From Bradyrhizobium sp. 186 (GTDB lineage: Bacteria; Pseudomonadota; Alphaproteobacteria; Rhizobiales; Xanthobacteraceae): a stretch of DNA of 64,000 bases. The first letter of the stretch is position 1. Each line of letters opens with the position of its first letter. Shown one piece after another: positions 34,199 to 42,820 of this stretch. Made by a program: the position numbers and the translations under genes. Where the stretch lies: contig NZ_CP082164.1 of the NCBI RefSeq assembly GCF_023101685.1, forward strand, positions 4,030,001 through 4,094,000, given 5' to 3'. The notes below the pieces were generated by a model. That model saw only the letters and a program-made list of their open reading frames with translations, searched no databases and was not told where the DNA came from.

Positions 34199-35494
34199 AT
34201 GAGCAATTTGTTGCGAACCGGGCTGAATGCGGGCGAAAGTGCGCCAATGACCGTGGTCGGCGGCGAGGGCGTCTACTTTCACCTTGCGGACGGCCGCCGG
34301 CTCATCGACGGCAGCAACACTGGCGGTGGCTTGGGACATCGTCATCCCGCGATGGTGGAGGCGATCCGTCGCGCGGCGGATACGCCAGTCGTGAACGAAG
34401 GCTGGACCTGGGTCGGGCGCGAGCAGGCCGCCGACGATCTGATGGCCACCGCGTTCAAGGGCGAAGAAGATTGGGTCGGCGCAGTCCGTTTCTGCATCAG
34501 CGGCAGCGAGGCCAACGACATGGCGTTGTCGCTGTGCCAGGCTTTGACGCAGCGGCCCGCGCTTGCGACGCGCGAACGCGCCTATCACGGCCTCACGGGC
34601 CTGTCGCGCTGCATGACCGTCCAACCGCAATGGCATGGTGGGCTTGCGGTACATGCCGGCGGTTCGCAGCGGCCGGCGCCGATGGCGCCGGTGCGAATCC
34701 TGCCGGCGCCGGACGGCGCGATCTATGGCGCGCCGGCCAACAATGCGCCCCCAAGCGAATATCTGGCGGACGCCACGCATCTGCTCTCGGACACGGCTGC
34801 GACGATCATCGACTACACGCAAGGCGGAATCTATTACGACGGCACGTATCAGGACGAGGTGGCGCGTTGCGCGCGGCAGGCCGGCTCATATTGGATCGCG
34901 GACGAGGTCGTCACCGGCGCAGGCCGCGCTGGCCGCTGGTTCGCATTTCAAGGGACCACGAGCCGCCCCGATATCGTGACGCTCGGAAAGTCGCTCGGCG
35001 GTGGCGCGGCCGCGGTCGCTGCAGTTGTGGTCTCGAAGTCGATCGTCGATCGGCTCAACGGTACAAGCTGGCAGAATTACGGCACGCTGCGCGGCCATCC
35101 CATTAGCATGGCCGCCGTCAGCGCTTACCTGAAGGTCGTCACCGAAGAGAAGATTCTGGAGCACGTCCGCAGTCTCGAAAAGCTGTTCACCCGTCGTTTG
35201 CTTGCGATCGCGCAGAAGCATCCGAGCGTGCAGCGCGTGGCCGGGCAGGGGCTGCACTGGACGGTGGAACTGCACGGTCCGGATTGGCGCTCCTGGCATG
35301 CCGACACGACCGAGGTGCCGATTGCATCTCGCGTCGCGACGCGGGCGCTGGAGGCCGGCGTGGTGATCGGGACCAGCGGAGAACAGACGTCGCTGTTCCT
35401 CGCGCCGCCGCTCGTGATCTCCGAGCATGAGGCTGAATGGCTTCTGGACGCACTCGACCACGGCCTGGACATTGCCGACGAGGAGCACGGGTGA
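34199..35494 (+). CDS. Class III PLP-dependent aminotransferase
   Basis: 431-residue protein of the glutamate-1-semialdehyde/omega-aminotransferase group. The PLP lysine is at about K264 (VTLGKSLGGG), and the conserved aspartate at about D235 lies in WIADEVVTGAGR. The ATG at 34199, ten bases after hyuB, has an AAGGGA ribosome site; an upstream ATG at 34157 lies within hyuB. It may transaminate or isomerise the amino product of ring opening. The substrate is unknown. Confidence 0.87.
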   Translation: MSNLLRTGLNAGESAPMTVVGGEGVYFHLADGRRLIDGSNTGGGLGHRHPAMVEAIRRAADTPVVNEGWTWVGREQAADDLMATAFKGEEDWVGAVRFCISGSEANDMALSLCQALTQRPALATRERAYHGLTGLSRCMTVQPQWHGGLAVHAGGSQRPAPMAPVRILPAPDGAIYGAPANNAPPSEYLADATHLLSDTAATIIDYTQGGIYYDGTYQDEVARCARQAGSYWIADEVVTGAGRAGRWFAFQGTTSRPDIVTLGKSLGGGAAAVAAVVVSKSIVDRLNGTSWQNYGTLRGHPISMAAVSAYLKVVTEEKILEHVRSLEKLFTRRLLAIAQKHPSVQRVAGQGLHWTVELHGPDWRSWHADTTEVPIASRVATRALEAGVVIGTSGEQTSLFLAPPLVISEHEAEWLLDALDHGLDIADEEHG

Positions 35495-37182
35495 GCGCGG
35501 ACCACGTAACGAACGCAACGCTGCGCCGGTCACCGAATTGGCCGCCGAACGAACCCTGGCATCTCGCGCTGCCGGAGGGAACCCTCTACGACGCGCTAGC
35601 GCGGGCCGCACGTGATCGGCCCACGCATCCGGCGACGGTGTTTTACGGCGCGAGCCTGAGCTATTCCGAGCTGCGCGACCGGGTCGATGCCATGGCCGGC
35701 TTCCTGCAAAGCGTTTGCGGAGTAAAGCGCGGCGATCGCGTCATGATCGCCCTTCAGAATTCACCGCAATATGTCATCGCCTATTATGCGGTGATGCGGG
35801 CGGACGCCGTGATCGTGCCCGTCAACCCCATGAACAAGACGGCCGAGATCGCGTATCTAGCCGCAGACAGCGGCGCCCGGACCGCGATCATCGGCAGCGA
35901 GCTGAATACGGTGATGGCCCCGCTGGTGGGCGGGGCCATCGCCCACGCAATCGTTGCGCAGTATCGCGACGAAGTTCCGGCCGCCACGCCCTATACGCTG
36001 CCGCCGTGCGTGAACGAAGCGCCGTCTGACGTGTCGTCATTGCCGGGCTGGCATTCCTGGTCATCCTCGATCGCGCAGGGCTTGCGGCCTGGTGCGATGA
36101 GCGCGGGGCCGGGAGATCTGATGATCCTGCCCTATACCTCGGGGACGACCGGGAAACCCAAGGCGTGCATGCACAGCCATCGCAGCGCGTTGTTCACCGC
36201 GGTCTTGCAGGCGCGCTGGTACAGGCTCGACGGCAGCGACGTGATGACGGGCTTCATGCCGCTGTTTCACGTCGCGGGCATGCAGGGTTCGATGAATGCG
36301 GCGGTCGTGGCCGGCGCAACGTTGCTGTTGATGGCGCGCTGGGACAAGGATCTGCTGCCGGATCTGTTCGAGACCTATGGCGTGACGTTCTGGAATGCCG
36401 CGCCGACCATGATCGTGGACGTCCTCGCAAGCGCCCGGTTCCGCAATCGGTGCTTTGCCAGGCTCAAAGTTTTGACGGGTGGCGGTGCCGCGATGCCGAC
36501 GGCCGTGGCTGAGCGGCTGAAAGGACGGTTCGGCCTCGATTTCGTCGAGGGTTACGGCATGACCGAGACCATGTCGCCCACACACCTTAACCCCATGGCT
36601 GCACCGAAGCGGCAATGCCTTGGCATTGCCGTGCATGAGACCGACGCGAGGATCATCGATGCGGAGAGTCTGGCTGAGCTCGACGACAACGTCGTCGGCG
36701 AGATCGTCGTGCATGGTCCGCAGGTGCTGCAAGGCTACTGGAACAGGCCGCAAGCCGATGCCGAGGCGTTCATCGAGATCGCGGGCAAGCGGTTCCTGCG
36801 CACGGGTGATCTCGGCTACCGCGATGCTGACGGTTATTTCTTCGCGGTCGACCGGCTGAAGCGGATGATCAATGTCAGCGGCTTCAAGGTGTGGCCCGCC
36901 GAGGTGGAGACGGCCATGTACCAGAACCGCGCCATCAGGGAATGCTGCATCGTCTCGGCGCCGGATAATTATCGCGGCGAGACCGTCAAGGCGCTGGTGG
37001 TGCTGGATGATGCGGCGCGAGCGACGACGTCTCCGGACGATGTCATGAGTTGGGCGCGCGGCGCGATGGCGAGCTACAAGGCGCCGCGCGCTGTCGTCTT
37101 CGTCGATCAGTTGCCGCGGACCGCGAGCAACAAGATCAATTGGCGGCTTTTGCAGGACGCCGAATGGGGACGGACGGCATGA
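35491..37182 (+). CDS. AMP-forming acyl-CoA synthetase/ligase
   Basis: 563-residue adenylate-forming enzyme with the P-loop-like YTSGTTGKPKACMHSH motif, EGYGMTET, the hinge aspartate in RTGDLGY and the catalytic C-terminal lysine in RTASNKINW. The start is GTG at 35491, overlapping the aminotransferase stop (GTGA). It would activate a carboxylic acid as a CoA thioester. Its place in the cluster suggests it acts on the carbon skeleton left after nitrogen removal. An ATG 54 bases upstream is less likely. Confidence 0.87.
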   Translation: MSADHVTNATLRRSPNWPPNEPWHLALPEGTLYDALARAARDRPTHPATVFYGASLSYSELRDRVDAMAGFLQSVCGVKRGDRVMIALQNSPQYVIAYYAVMRADAVIVPVNPMNKTAEIAYLAADSGARTAIIGSELNTVMAPLVGGAIAHAIVAQYRDEVPAATPYTLPPCVNEAPSDVSSLPGWHSWSSSIAQGLRPGAMSAGPGDLMILPYTSGTTGKPKACMHSHRSALFTAVLQARWYRLDGSDVMTGFMPLFHVAGMQGSMNAAVVAGATLLLMARWDKDLLPDLFETYGVTFWNAAPTMIVDVLASARFRNRCFARLKVLTGGGAAMPTAVAERLKGRFGLDFVEGYGMTETMSPTHLNPMAAPKRQCLGIAVHETDARIIDAESLAELDDNVVGEIVVHGPQVLQGYWNRPQADAEAFIEIAGKRFLRTGDLGYRDADGYFFAVDRLKRMINVSGFKVWPAEVETAMYQNRAIRECCIVSAPDNYRGETVKALVVLDDAARATTSPDDVMSWARGAMASYKAPRAVVFVDQLPRTASNKINWRLLQDAEWGRTA

Positions 37183-37285
37183 GAGCTGTCGGACTGGAAA
37201 AGCGGTTCGAGGCTGCGTTATGCTGCCGGCGCCAGCACGTCGTTGAATCTATGACTTCGCCCAAGGGATCACCAGGAAACCGCTG

Positions 37286-38218
37286 ATGCGTATCGTCAAT
37301 GCTGCCGCCGCCCAGATGGGCCCGATTCAGAAAGCCGACAGCCGCGAGGCCGTGGTCAAACGCATGATCGCGCTGATGGACGAGGCCAAGGCCAAAGGCG
37401 CCGACCTGATCGTCTATCCGGAACTGGCACTGACGACGTTCTTCCCGCGCTGGTACATGGAGGACCGGGCAGAGGCTGACACCTGGTTCGAGCGCGAGAT
37501 GCCGAACGCGGCGACGAAACCGCTGTTCGAGCGCGCGGCGCAGCACCAGATGGCGATGAATTTCGGCTATGCGGAGCTGACGCCGGACGGCCATCACTTC
37601 AACTCCTCGATCCTCACCGACAAGTCCGGCAAGATCGTCGGCAAATATCGCAAGATTCACCTTCCAGGTCATGTGGAGTTCGACACCAAGCGCTCGCACC
37701 AGCACCTGGAAAAACGCTATTTCGAGCCGGGCGATCTCGGCTTCAAGGTCTGGCGCGCGCTGGGCGGCATCATCGGCATGGCCATCTGCAACGACCGGCG
37801 CTGGCCCGAGACCTATCGCGTCATGGGCTTGCAGGGCGTCGAGATGGTGGTGATCGGCTACAACACGCCGTCCGTCAACGCGGAGAAGAGCGAGGAGGGC
37901 GTCGAGAAACGCCTGTTTCACAACCGCCTCTCCGTGCAGGCCGGCGCCTATCAGAATGCGACCTGGGTCATCGCGGTGGCCAAGGCCGGCGTCGAGGATG
38001 GACACCCGCTGTTCGGCGGCAGCCTGATCGTCGACCCCAACGGCGAAATCGTTGCCGAGGCGAAGACGGAAGAGGATGAAGTCCTGGTTCATCCTTGCGA
38101 TCTCGATGCCACCATTTTCGGCAAGACCACGATCTTCAACTTCGCGCAGCACCGTCGCATCGAGCATTATGGCCTGATCACCAGCCGCACCGGCGCGGTG
38201 CCGCCGCCGGAAGTATAG
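37286..38218 (+). CDS. N-carbamoyl-D-amino acid hydrolase (D-carbamoylase)
   Basis: 310-residue nitrilase-superfamily enzyme closely resembling Agrobacterium D-carbamoylase. The triad is visible as E46 (VYPELALTTFFPRW), K123 (YRKIHLPGH) and C168 (AICNDRRWPE), and HLEKRYFEPGDLGF is a hallmark of that family. It converts N-carbamoyl-D-amino acids to D-amino acid, CO2 and ammonia, the step after D-hydantoinase. About 100 non-coding bases precede it. Substrate range may include other N-carbamoyl compounds. Confidence 0.88.
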   Translation: MRIVNAAAAQMGPIQKADSREAVVKRMIALMDEAKAKGADLIVYPELALTTFFPRWYMEDRAEADTWFEREMPNAATKPLFERAAQHQMAMNFGYAELTPDGHHFNSSILTDKSGKIVGKYRKIHLPGHVEFDTKRSHQHLEKRYFEPGDLGFKVWRALGGIIGMAICNDRRWPETYRVMGLQGVEMVVIGYNTPSVNAEKSEEGVEKRLFHNRLSVQAGAYQNATWVIAVAKAGVEDGHPLFGGSLIVDPNGEIVAEAKTEEDEVLVHPCDLDATIFGKTTIFNFAQHRRIEHYGLITSRTGAVPPPEV

Positions 38219-38223
38219 GAACG

Positions 38224-38892
38224 ATGGCAGACAAGGACACGTCAGGCATTTCCTTGCGCGAGCTCGATCCGCGCGACCGCTACAAGCTGCTCTGCGGCGT
38301 GATTGTACCGCGGCCGATCGCGCTGGTGACGACGCTGGACGAGAATGGGGCGGTCAATGCCGCGCCCTTCAGCTTCTTCAACGTCTTCTCCGAAAGTCCG
38401 GCGCTGATCGTGCTGGGGCTCCAACACAAGCCGGATCACAGCCCGAAGGACACGACCCGTAACATCCATCGCAATGGCGAGTTCGTGGTTCACATGGTGG
38501 ACGAGGCGCTGTCGGCGGCGATGAACGATTGCGCGGTCGATTTCCCCTCCGGTGACAGCGAGGTTGCGGCGACGGGGCTTGCTACACTTGCGTCAGTCGA
38601 CGTGAAGGTGCCGCGCCTGGCCGCCGCGCCGTTCGCGCTCGAATGCCGGCGCCAGATCGTGCTGACGTTCTCGCCCGATCGCGAGCTCCTGGTCGGTGAA
38701 GTCCTCAGGGTTCACGCCCGCGACGGTCTGGTCGACGAGGCCAACATGTATGTCAATCTCGACGCCTATCGGCCGATCGGCCGCATGTTTGGCAATCTTT
38801 ATACGACGCAACGGGATACGTTTGCGCTGACGCGCGAGAGCCACGCACAGTGGCTCGCGCACCGGGACGCTAAAGAGTTGAAGGACGCCTAG
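38224..38892 (+). CDS. Flavin reductase-like (FMN-binding split barrel) protein
   Basis: 222-residue protein of the DIM6/NTAB flavin reductase family, with the N-terminal segment VIVPRPIALVTTLDENG and NAAPFSFFNVFSESPALI. It likely binds FMN and may supply reduced flavin to a monooxygenase, or act directly on a substrate. It starts five bases after the D-carbamoylase stop. Its 3' end overlaps the racemase gene on the opposite strand by four bases. Confidence 0.83.
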   Translation: MADKDTSGISLRELDPRDRYKLLCGVIVPRPIALVTTLDENGAVNAAPFSFFNVFSESPALIVLGLQHKPDHSPKDTTRNIHRNGEFVVHMVDEALSAAMNDCAVDFPSGDSEVAATGLATLASVDVKVPRLAAAPFALECRRQIVLTFSPDRELLVGEVLRVHARDGLVDEANMYVNLDAYRPIGRMFGNLYTTQRDTFALTRESHAQWLAHRDAKELKDA

Positions 38893-39551
38893 TGAAGCGA
38901 GAACTGCACCGTACCCAGCGCCATGGTGACGGCCGCCTGTGTCGGGTCGATCACGGGAATGCCGAGCGCGTCTTCCAGCGGACGACGGTGACGCGCCATG
39001 CCGGCGCACCCCATCACGATGGCGCGGGCGCCGTCCTCGTCGCGCAGCGCGCGGCCGATTTCGATCATCTTGGCCAGCGTTCCTTCGCCCGAGGTGGTTT
39101 CGGCAACGCTCATGTTGAGCGGCCGCTCGCCAGCGAGGCGTTCGGTCAGTCCCATCTGCCGCAAGTAACGCATGTGCCGCTGGATCGAGCGCTGCGCGAT
39201 GGCGATGACGCCAAAAGTCTCAGCGCGGGCCAAAGCCGTCAGCACGCCGCACTCGGCGATGCCAAACACCGGGCGGTCGGTGCCTTCGCGGCAGACCTGA
39301 AGCCCGGGATCGCTGTAGCAGGCAATGACGAAAGCGGCGGAGCTGTTGTCGCCTTCTATCAGTCGGCGCAGCGGCATCGCCACGCTCTCGACGTCGGCCT
39401 GGCTTTCAATGCCGAACGGACCCTCGGCCAGCGTCTGGCAGATCACGTCCGGCCCGCTCGCGAAATCGAGCGGCTTCAGCGCGTCCTCCAGCCCTTGCGT
39501 GACCTTGTGATTGGAGTTCGGATTGATGACGAGAATGCGCGGCCGGGACAT
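38889..39551 (-). CDS. Aspartate/glutamate/hydantoin racemase family protein
   Basis: 220-residue protein with the cofactor-independent racemase layout: N-terminal ILVINPNSNHKVT and two catalytic cysteines in IACYSDPGL and VMGCAGMA. Of this family, hydantoin racemase (HyuE) fits best given the D-hydantoinase and D-carbamoylase on either side; it would let both hydantoin enantiomers be used. The gene is on the minus strand, divergent from the hydantoinase with 57 bases between starts. Confidence 0.85.
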   Translation of the reverse strand: MSRPRILVINPNSNHKVTQGLEDALKPLDFASGPDVICQTLAEGPFGIESQADVESVAMPLRRLIEGDNSSAAFVIACYSDPGLQVCREGTDRPVFGIAECGVLTALARAETFGVIAIAQRSIQRHMRYLRQMGLTERLAGERPLNMSVAETTSGEGTLAKMIEIGRALRDEDGARAIVMGCAGMARHRRPLEDALGIPVIDPTQAAVTMALGTVQFSLH

Positions 39552-39608
39552 GACGATCTTCCCTGCGAAATGGCGATCACTTGCCTCAGGCATATCATGG
39601 AGTGCCTC

Positions 39609-41078
39609 ATGACTGAACCTATTTACGACCTGATCATCCGCGGCGGGCGCGTCGCCACCACGACCGATGTGTTCGAAGCCGACGTCGCCATCTCCGGCGA
39701 GACCATCGTGGCCATCGGCCGCGGGCTCCCGGCCGCAAGGCGCGAGTTCGACGCGCGCGGCAAGCTGGTGCTGCCCGGCGGCGTCGACAGTCATGCCCAT
39801 ATCGAGCAATTGTCCGCCGCCGGCATCATGAACGCCGATACGTTCGAGAGCGCGACCGTCTCCGCGGCGTTCGGCGGCACGACCACCGTGATCCCGTTCG
39901 CCGCCCAGCATGTCGGCATGAAGCTGCCGCAGGTGGTGGAGGACTATCACGCGCTGGCGAAGAGGGGCGCCGTGATCGACTACGCCTTCCATATGATCAT
40001 CGCCGACGCGACCAAGGAAACGGTCGAAGAGCACATTCCGGCGCTGGTGAAGCAGGGTCATGGCTCGATCAAGATCTTCATGACCTACGACCGGCTCAAG
40101 GTCGACGACGAGCCGCTGCTCGACATCCTGCTCGCGGCGCGCCAGTCCGGCGCGATGTTGTGCGCGCATGCCGAAAACCACGGCATCATCGCCTGGATGG
40201 TGAAACGGCTGCTCGCGCGCGGCTACACGCTGCCGAAATATCACGCCGTCAGTCACGCCCGCGTGTCGGAGGCGGAAGCGTTCACCCGGCTGATCGGCAT
40301 GGCGGCGCTGATCGATCAGCCGATCATGATCTTCCACGTCTCTACGGCCGAAGGCGCCAAGGTGATCCGAGACGCGCGTGGGCAAGGGCTCAAGGTCTTT
40401 GCCGAGACCTGTCCGCAATATCTGTTTCTCACCGCCGGCGATCTCGACAAGCCCGGCGCCGACGGCGCCAAATGGATGTGTAGCCCGCCGCCGCGCACGC
40501 ATTCGGACCAGGAGGCGCTCTGGAAAGCGCTCGCGCTCGGCGATCTCCAGACGATCTCATCGGATCACGCACCCTATCGCTTCGACGAAACCGGCAAACT
40601 GCGCGCCGGGTCCAATCCCAACTTCAAGCAAGTTGCGAATGGGCTGCCGGGACTGGAAGCGCGGCTGCCGCTGCTGTTCGACGCAATGGTGTCGAAGGGA
40701 CGGCTGGGACTTGAAAAGTTCGTCGAGCTGACCGCGACGGCGCCGGCCAAAATCTACAATCTGCATCCGCGCAAGGGCTCGATCGCGGTCGGAGCCGACG
40801 CCGATATCGCGATCTGGGATCCAAATCGCGAGGTCACCCTCGCCGACGAAATGATGCATGACTTGACCGGCTACACACCGTTTGCAGGTCGCAAGCTGAA
40901 GGGCTGGCCCATCACCGTGCTCTCGCGCGGGCGCGTCATTGTCGATGGCAACAAGTGCCTGGCGGACGCCGGCAGCGGCAAGTTCCTTGCGCGCAGCGGC
41001 GGTGAGGCGGCGAAGCCGACCGGCCGGCTTGTTGCCGACATGGATCCGGAACGGAATTTTGGGGCGAAGCTGCTGTGA
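39609..41078 (+). CDS. D-hydantoinase / dihydropyrimidinase
   Basis: 489-residue cyclic amidohydrolase. The two-metal site is visible: H62 and H64 (DSHAHIE), the carbamylated lysine K155 (GSIKIFMTY), H187 (CAHAEN), H243 (FHVSTAEG) and D319 (SSDHAPY). It opens hydantoins or dihydropyrimidines to N-carbamoyl amino acids, feeding the D-carbamoylase. I chose the ATG at 39609; longer frames run back through the racemase gene, and another ATG lies four codons upstream. Length is normal. Confidence 0.9.
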   Translation: MTEPIYDLIIRGGRVATTTDVFEADVAISGETIVAIGRGLPAARREFDARGKLVLPGGVDSHAHIEQLSAAGIMNADTFESATVSAAFGGTTTVIPFAAQHVGMKLPQVVEDYHALAKRGAVIDYAFHMIIADATKETVEEHIPALVKQGHGSIKIFMTYDRLKVDDEPLLDILLAARQSGAMLCAHAENHGIIAWMVKRLLARGYTLPKYHAVSHARVSEAEAFTRLIGMAALIDQPIMIFHVSTAEGAKVIRDARGQGLKVFAETCPQYLFLTAGDLDKPGADGAKWMCSPPPRTHSDQEALWKALALGDLQTISSDHAPYRFDETGKLRAGSNPNFKQVANGLPGLEARLPLLFDAMVSKGRLGLEKFVELTATAPAKIYNLHPRKGSIAVGADADIAIWDPNREVTLADEMMHDLTGYTPFAGRKLKGWPITVLSRGRVIVDGNKCLADAGSGKFLARSGGEAAKPTGRLVADMDPERNFGAKLL

Positions 41079-41094
41079 CGATGGGTTGCTCCCG

Positions 41095-42069
41095 ATGAAG
41101 ATCGTCATCTTCGGCGGCACGGGCTTTGTCGGCCTCAATCTCGCAGAGGTATTGCTTGCACGGGGGCATCACGTGAGTCTGTATGACCGCGTGCCGCTCC
41201 CGCCATCCGCACGGCGATTGCTGGCTGATTATCGAGAGCGGCTCAGGATCGTTGAGGGCGAGATCACCGACGCGGAAGGTATCGACGCCCTCATTGCCGA
41301 GGGCTGCGATGCGATCGTGCTGGGCGCGGCGATCACCGCCGGCGATGATCTCGAGAGAGCGTCGACCTCGCGCATTCTCGAGATCAACGTGCTGGCGCAG
41401 ATTCCGATCCTGCAAGCTGCGATCCGTCATGGGGTTCGCCGCGTCGTCAATCTCTCGTCGGCGTCGGCCTACGGTGCCGCGGGCCAGCGCCATCAGGTGC
41501 TGGATGAGGACACGCCCTGCGATCCGATCTCGTTCTACGCGATCAGCAAATTCACCTCGGAACGATCGGTGGCGCGCCATGCTGAGCTGTTTGGCGGCGA
41601 TTTCCTGAGCGTGCGACTGAGCGCCGTGTTCGGTCCGTGGGAGCGGATCGGCAAAGTGCGCGACACGCCGAGCCTTCAGTTCCAGATGTTGGCCGAGTTC
41701 AGCCGCGGCGCGCCGGCGATCATGCCGGGTCCAGGCATCAAGGACTGGATCTATGCGGTCGACGCCGCCGAAGCCGTGGCAGTGCTGATCGAGGCCGAGC
41801 GGCCGCGGCACCGGCTCTACAACATCTCAAGCGGCGCGGCGTGGTCGGCGCTGCAATGGGGTGAGGCGTTTGCGGCGCTGCATCCCGGCTTGGAGTGCCG
41901 GTTGGCGGCGCCGGGCGAAAAGACCTTCATCAAGCTATATGGGCCGGATCGTGCGCCGCTGTCGGTGGCGCGGATGGCGGATGAATTCGGCTGGTGCGCG
42001 CGGTTCGGCTGCGCTGAGTCCGCAGCCGCGATGAGCGCTTGGTGGATCCAGCACCGGGAGGCGATCTGA
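41095..42069 (+). CDS. NAD-dependent epimerase/dehydratase family protein
   Basis: 324-residue extended SDR with the N-terminal cofactor loop FGGTGFVG (residues 6-13), catalytic serine region NLSSASAYG and YAISK (YxxxK). The family usually acts on nucleotide sugars, but the neighbours suggest a small-molecule substrate here. It lies 16 bases after the hydantoinase stop and one base before the next SDR, so it is part of the same run. Confidence 0.82.
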   Translation: MKIVIFGGTGFVGLNLAEVLLARGHHVSLYDRVPLPPSARRLLADYRERLRIVEGEITDAEGIDALIAEGCDAIVLGAAITAGDDLERASTSRILEINVLAQIPILQAAIRHGVRRVVNLSSASAYGAAGQRHQVLDEDTPCDPISFYAISKFTSERSVARHAELFGGDFLSVRLSAVFGPWERIGKVRDTPSLQFQMLAEFSRGAPAIMPGPGIKDWIYAVDAAEAVAVLIEAERPRHRLYNISSGAAWSALQWGEAFAALHPGLECRLAAPGEKTFIKLYGPDRAPLSVARMADEFGWCARFGCAESAAAMSAWWIQHREAI

Positions 42070-42070
42070 C

Positions 42071-42820
42071 ATGCGGCTGCAAGGGCGTACGGCCATCATC
42101 ACCGGTGCGGGCTCGGGCATCGGCCGCGCCAGCGCAAAGCTGTTCGCAGGGGAAGGCGCGCGTCTCGCTCTTGTCGACCGCGATGCCTTAGGGCTTGAGG
42201 AGACCTTGAGCCTGGTGCGCGAGGCAACGACACATGTCGGCGACGTCGGTGATGCCAATTTCGCCGAGACCGTCGCAGGCGACGTCGTGGCGCGACATGG
42301 ACGGCTCGATATCCTGATGACTGCCGCGGGCTTTTCCTGCGGCGGCACGGTGCTGACCACGGACCCTGCCGATTGGGACGCTGTGTTTCGCACCAATGTC
42401 GGCGGCACCTGGCTGTGGGCGCGGGCGGCCGTGCCGCAGATGCAGCGGCAGGGTAGCGGCTCGATCATCACGCTCGCGTCGCAACTCGCCATTGCCGGCG
42501 GCAAGGGCAACAGCGCCTATATTGCCGCCAAGGGGGCGATCGTCAGCCTGACGCGGACGATGGCGGTGGATTTCGCGATGGACGGCATTCGCGTCAATGC
42601 GATCGCACCCGGAGCGATCGACACGCCGATGCTTCGCCGCAGTTTTGCTCGGCACGCCAATGCGGACGAGGTGCGCGATGCGTCCCGCAACCGCCATGCC
42701 ATGAAGCGATTTGGTCGGGCGGAGGAGATCGCGCAGGCCGCGCTGCATCTGGCGAGCGACGCATCCTTGTTCACGACCGGCACCGTGATGGTGGTTGACG
42801 GCGGCTGGCTTGCGGCATGA
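42071..42820 (+). CDS. SDR family oxidoreductase
   Basis: 249-residue classical short-chain dehydrogenase: cofactor loop TGAGSGIG (residues 11-18), acidic D37 after strand 2 (LVDRDA) favouring NAD(H), AAGFSCGG in place of NNAG, catalytic YIAAK, and the C-terminal TGTVMVVDGG. It begins one base after the epimerase stop and overlaps the monooxygenase gene by ATGA. The substrate is unknown. Confidence 0.87.
   Translation: MRLQGRTAIITGAGSGIGRASAKLFAGEGARLALVDRDALGLEETLSLVREATTHVGDVGDANFAETVAGDVVARHGRLDILMTAAGFSCGGTVLTTDPADWDAVFRTNVGGTWLWARAAVPQMQRQGSGSIITLASQLAIAGGKGNSAYIAAKGAIVSLTRTMAVDFAMDGIRVNAIAPGAIDTPMLRRSFARHANADEVRDASRNRHAMKRFGRAEEIAQAALHLASDASLFTTGTVMVVDGGWLAA

Noticed and set aside
39571..39585. 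Sigma-54-like TGGCGATCACTTGCC between the racemase and hydantoinase genes
   Set aside because: The GG and GC are 11 bases apart instead of the strict 12, so the element is unlikely to work.
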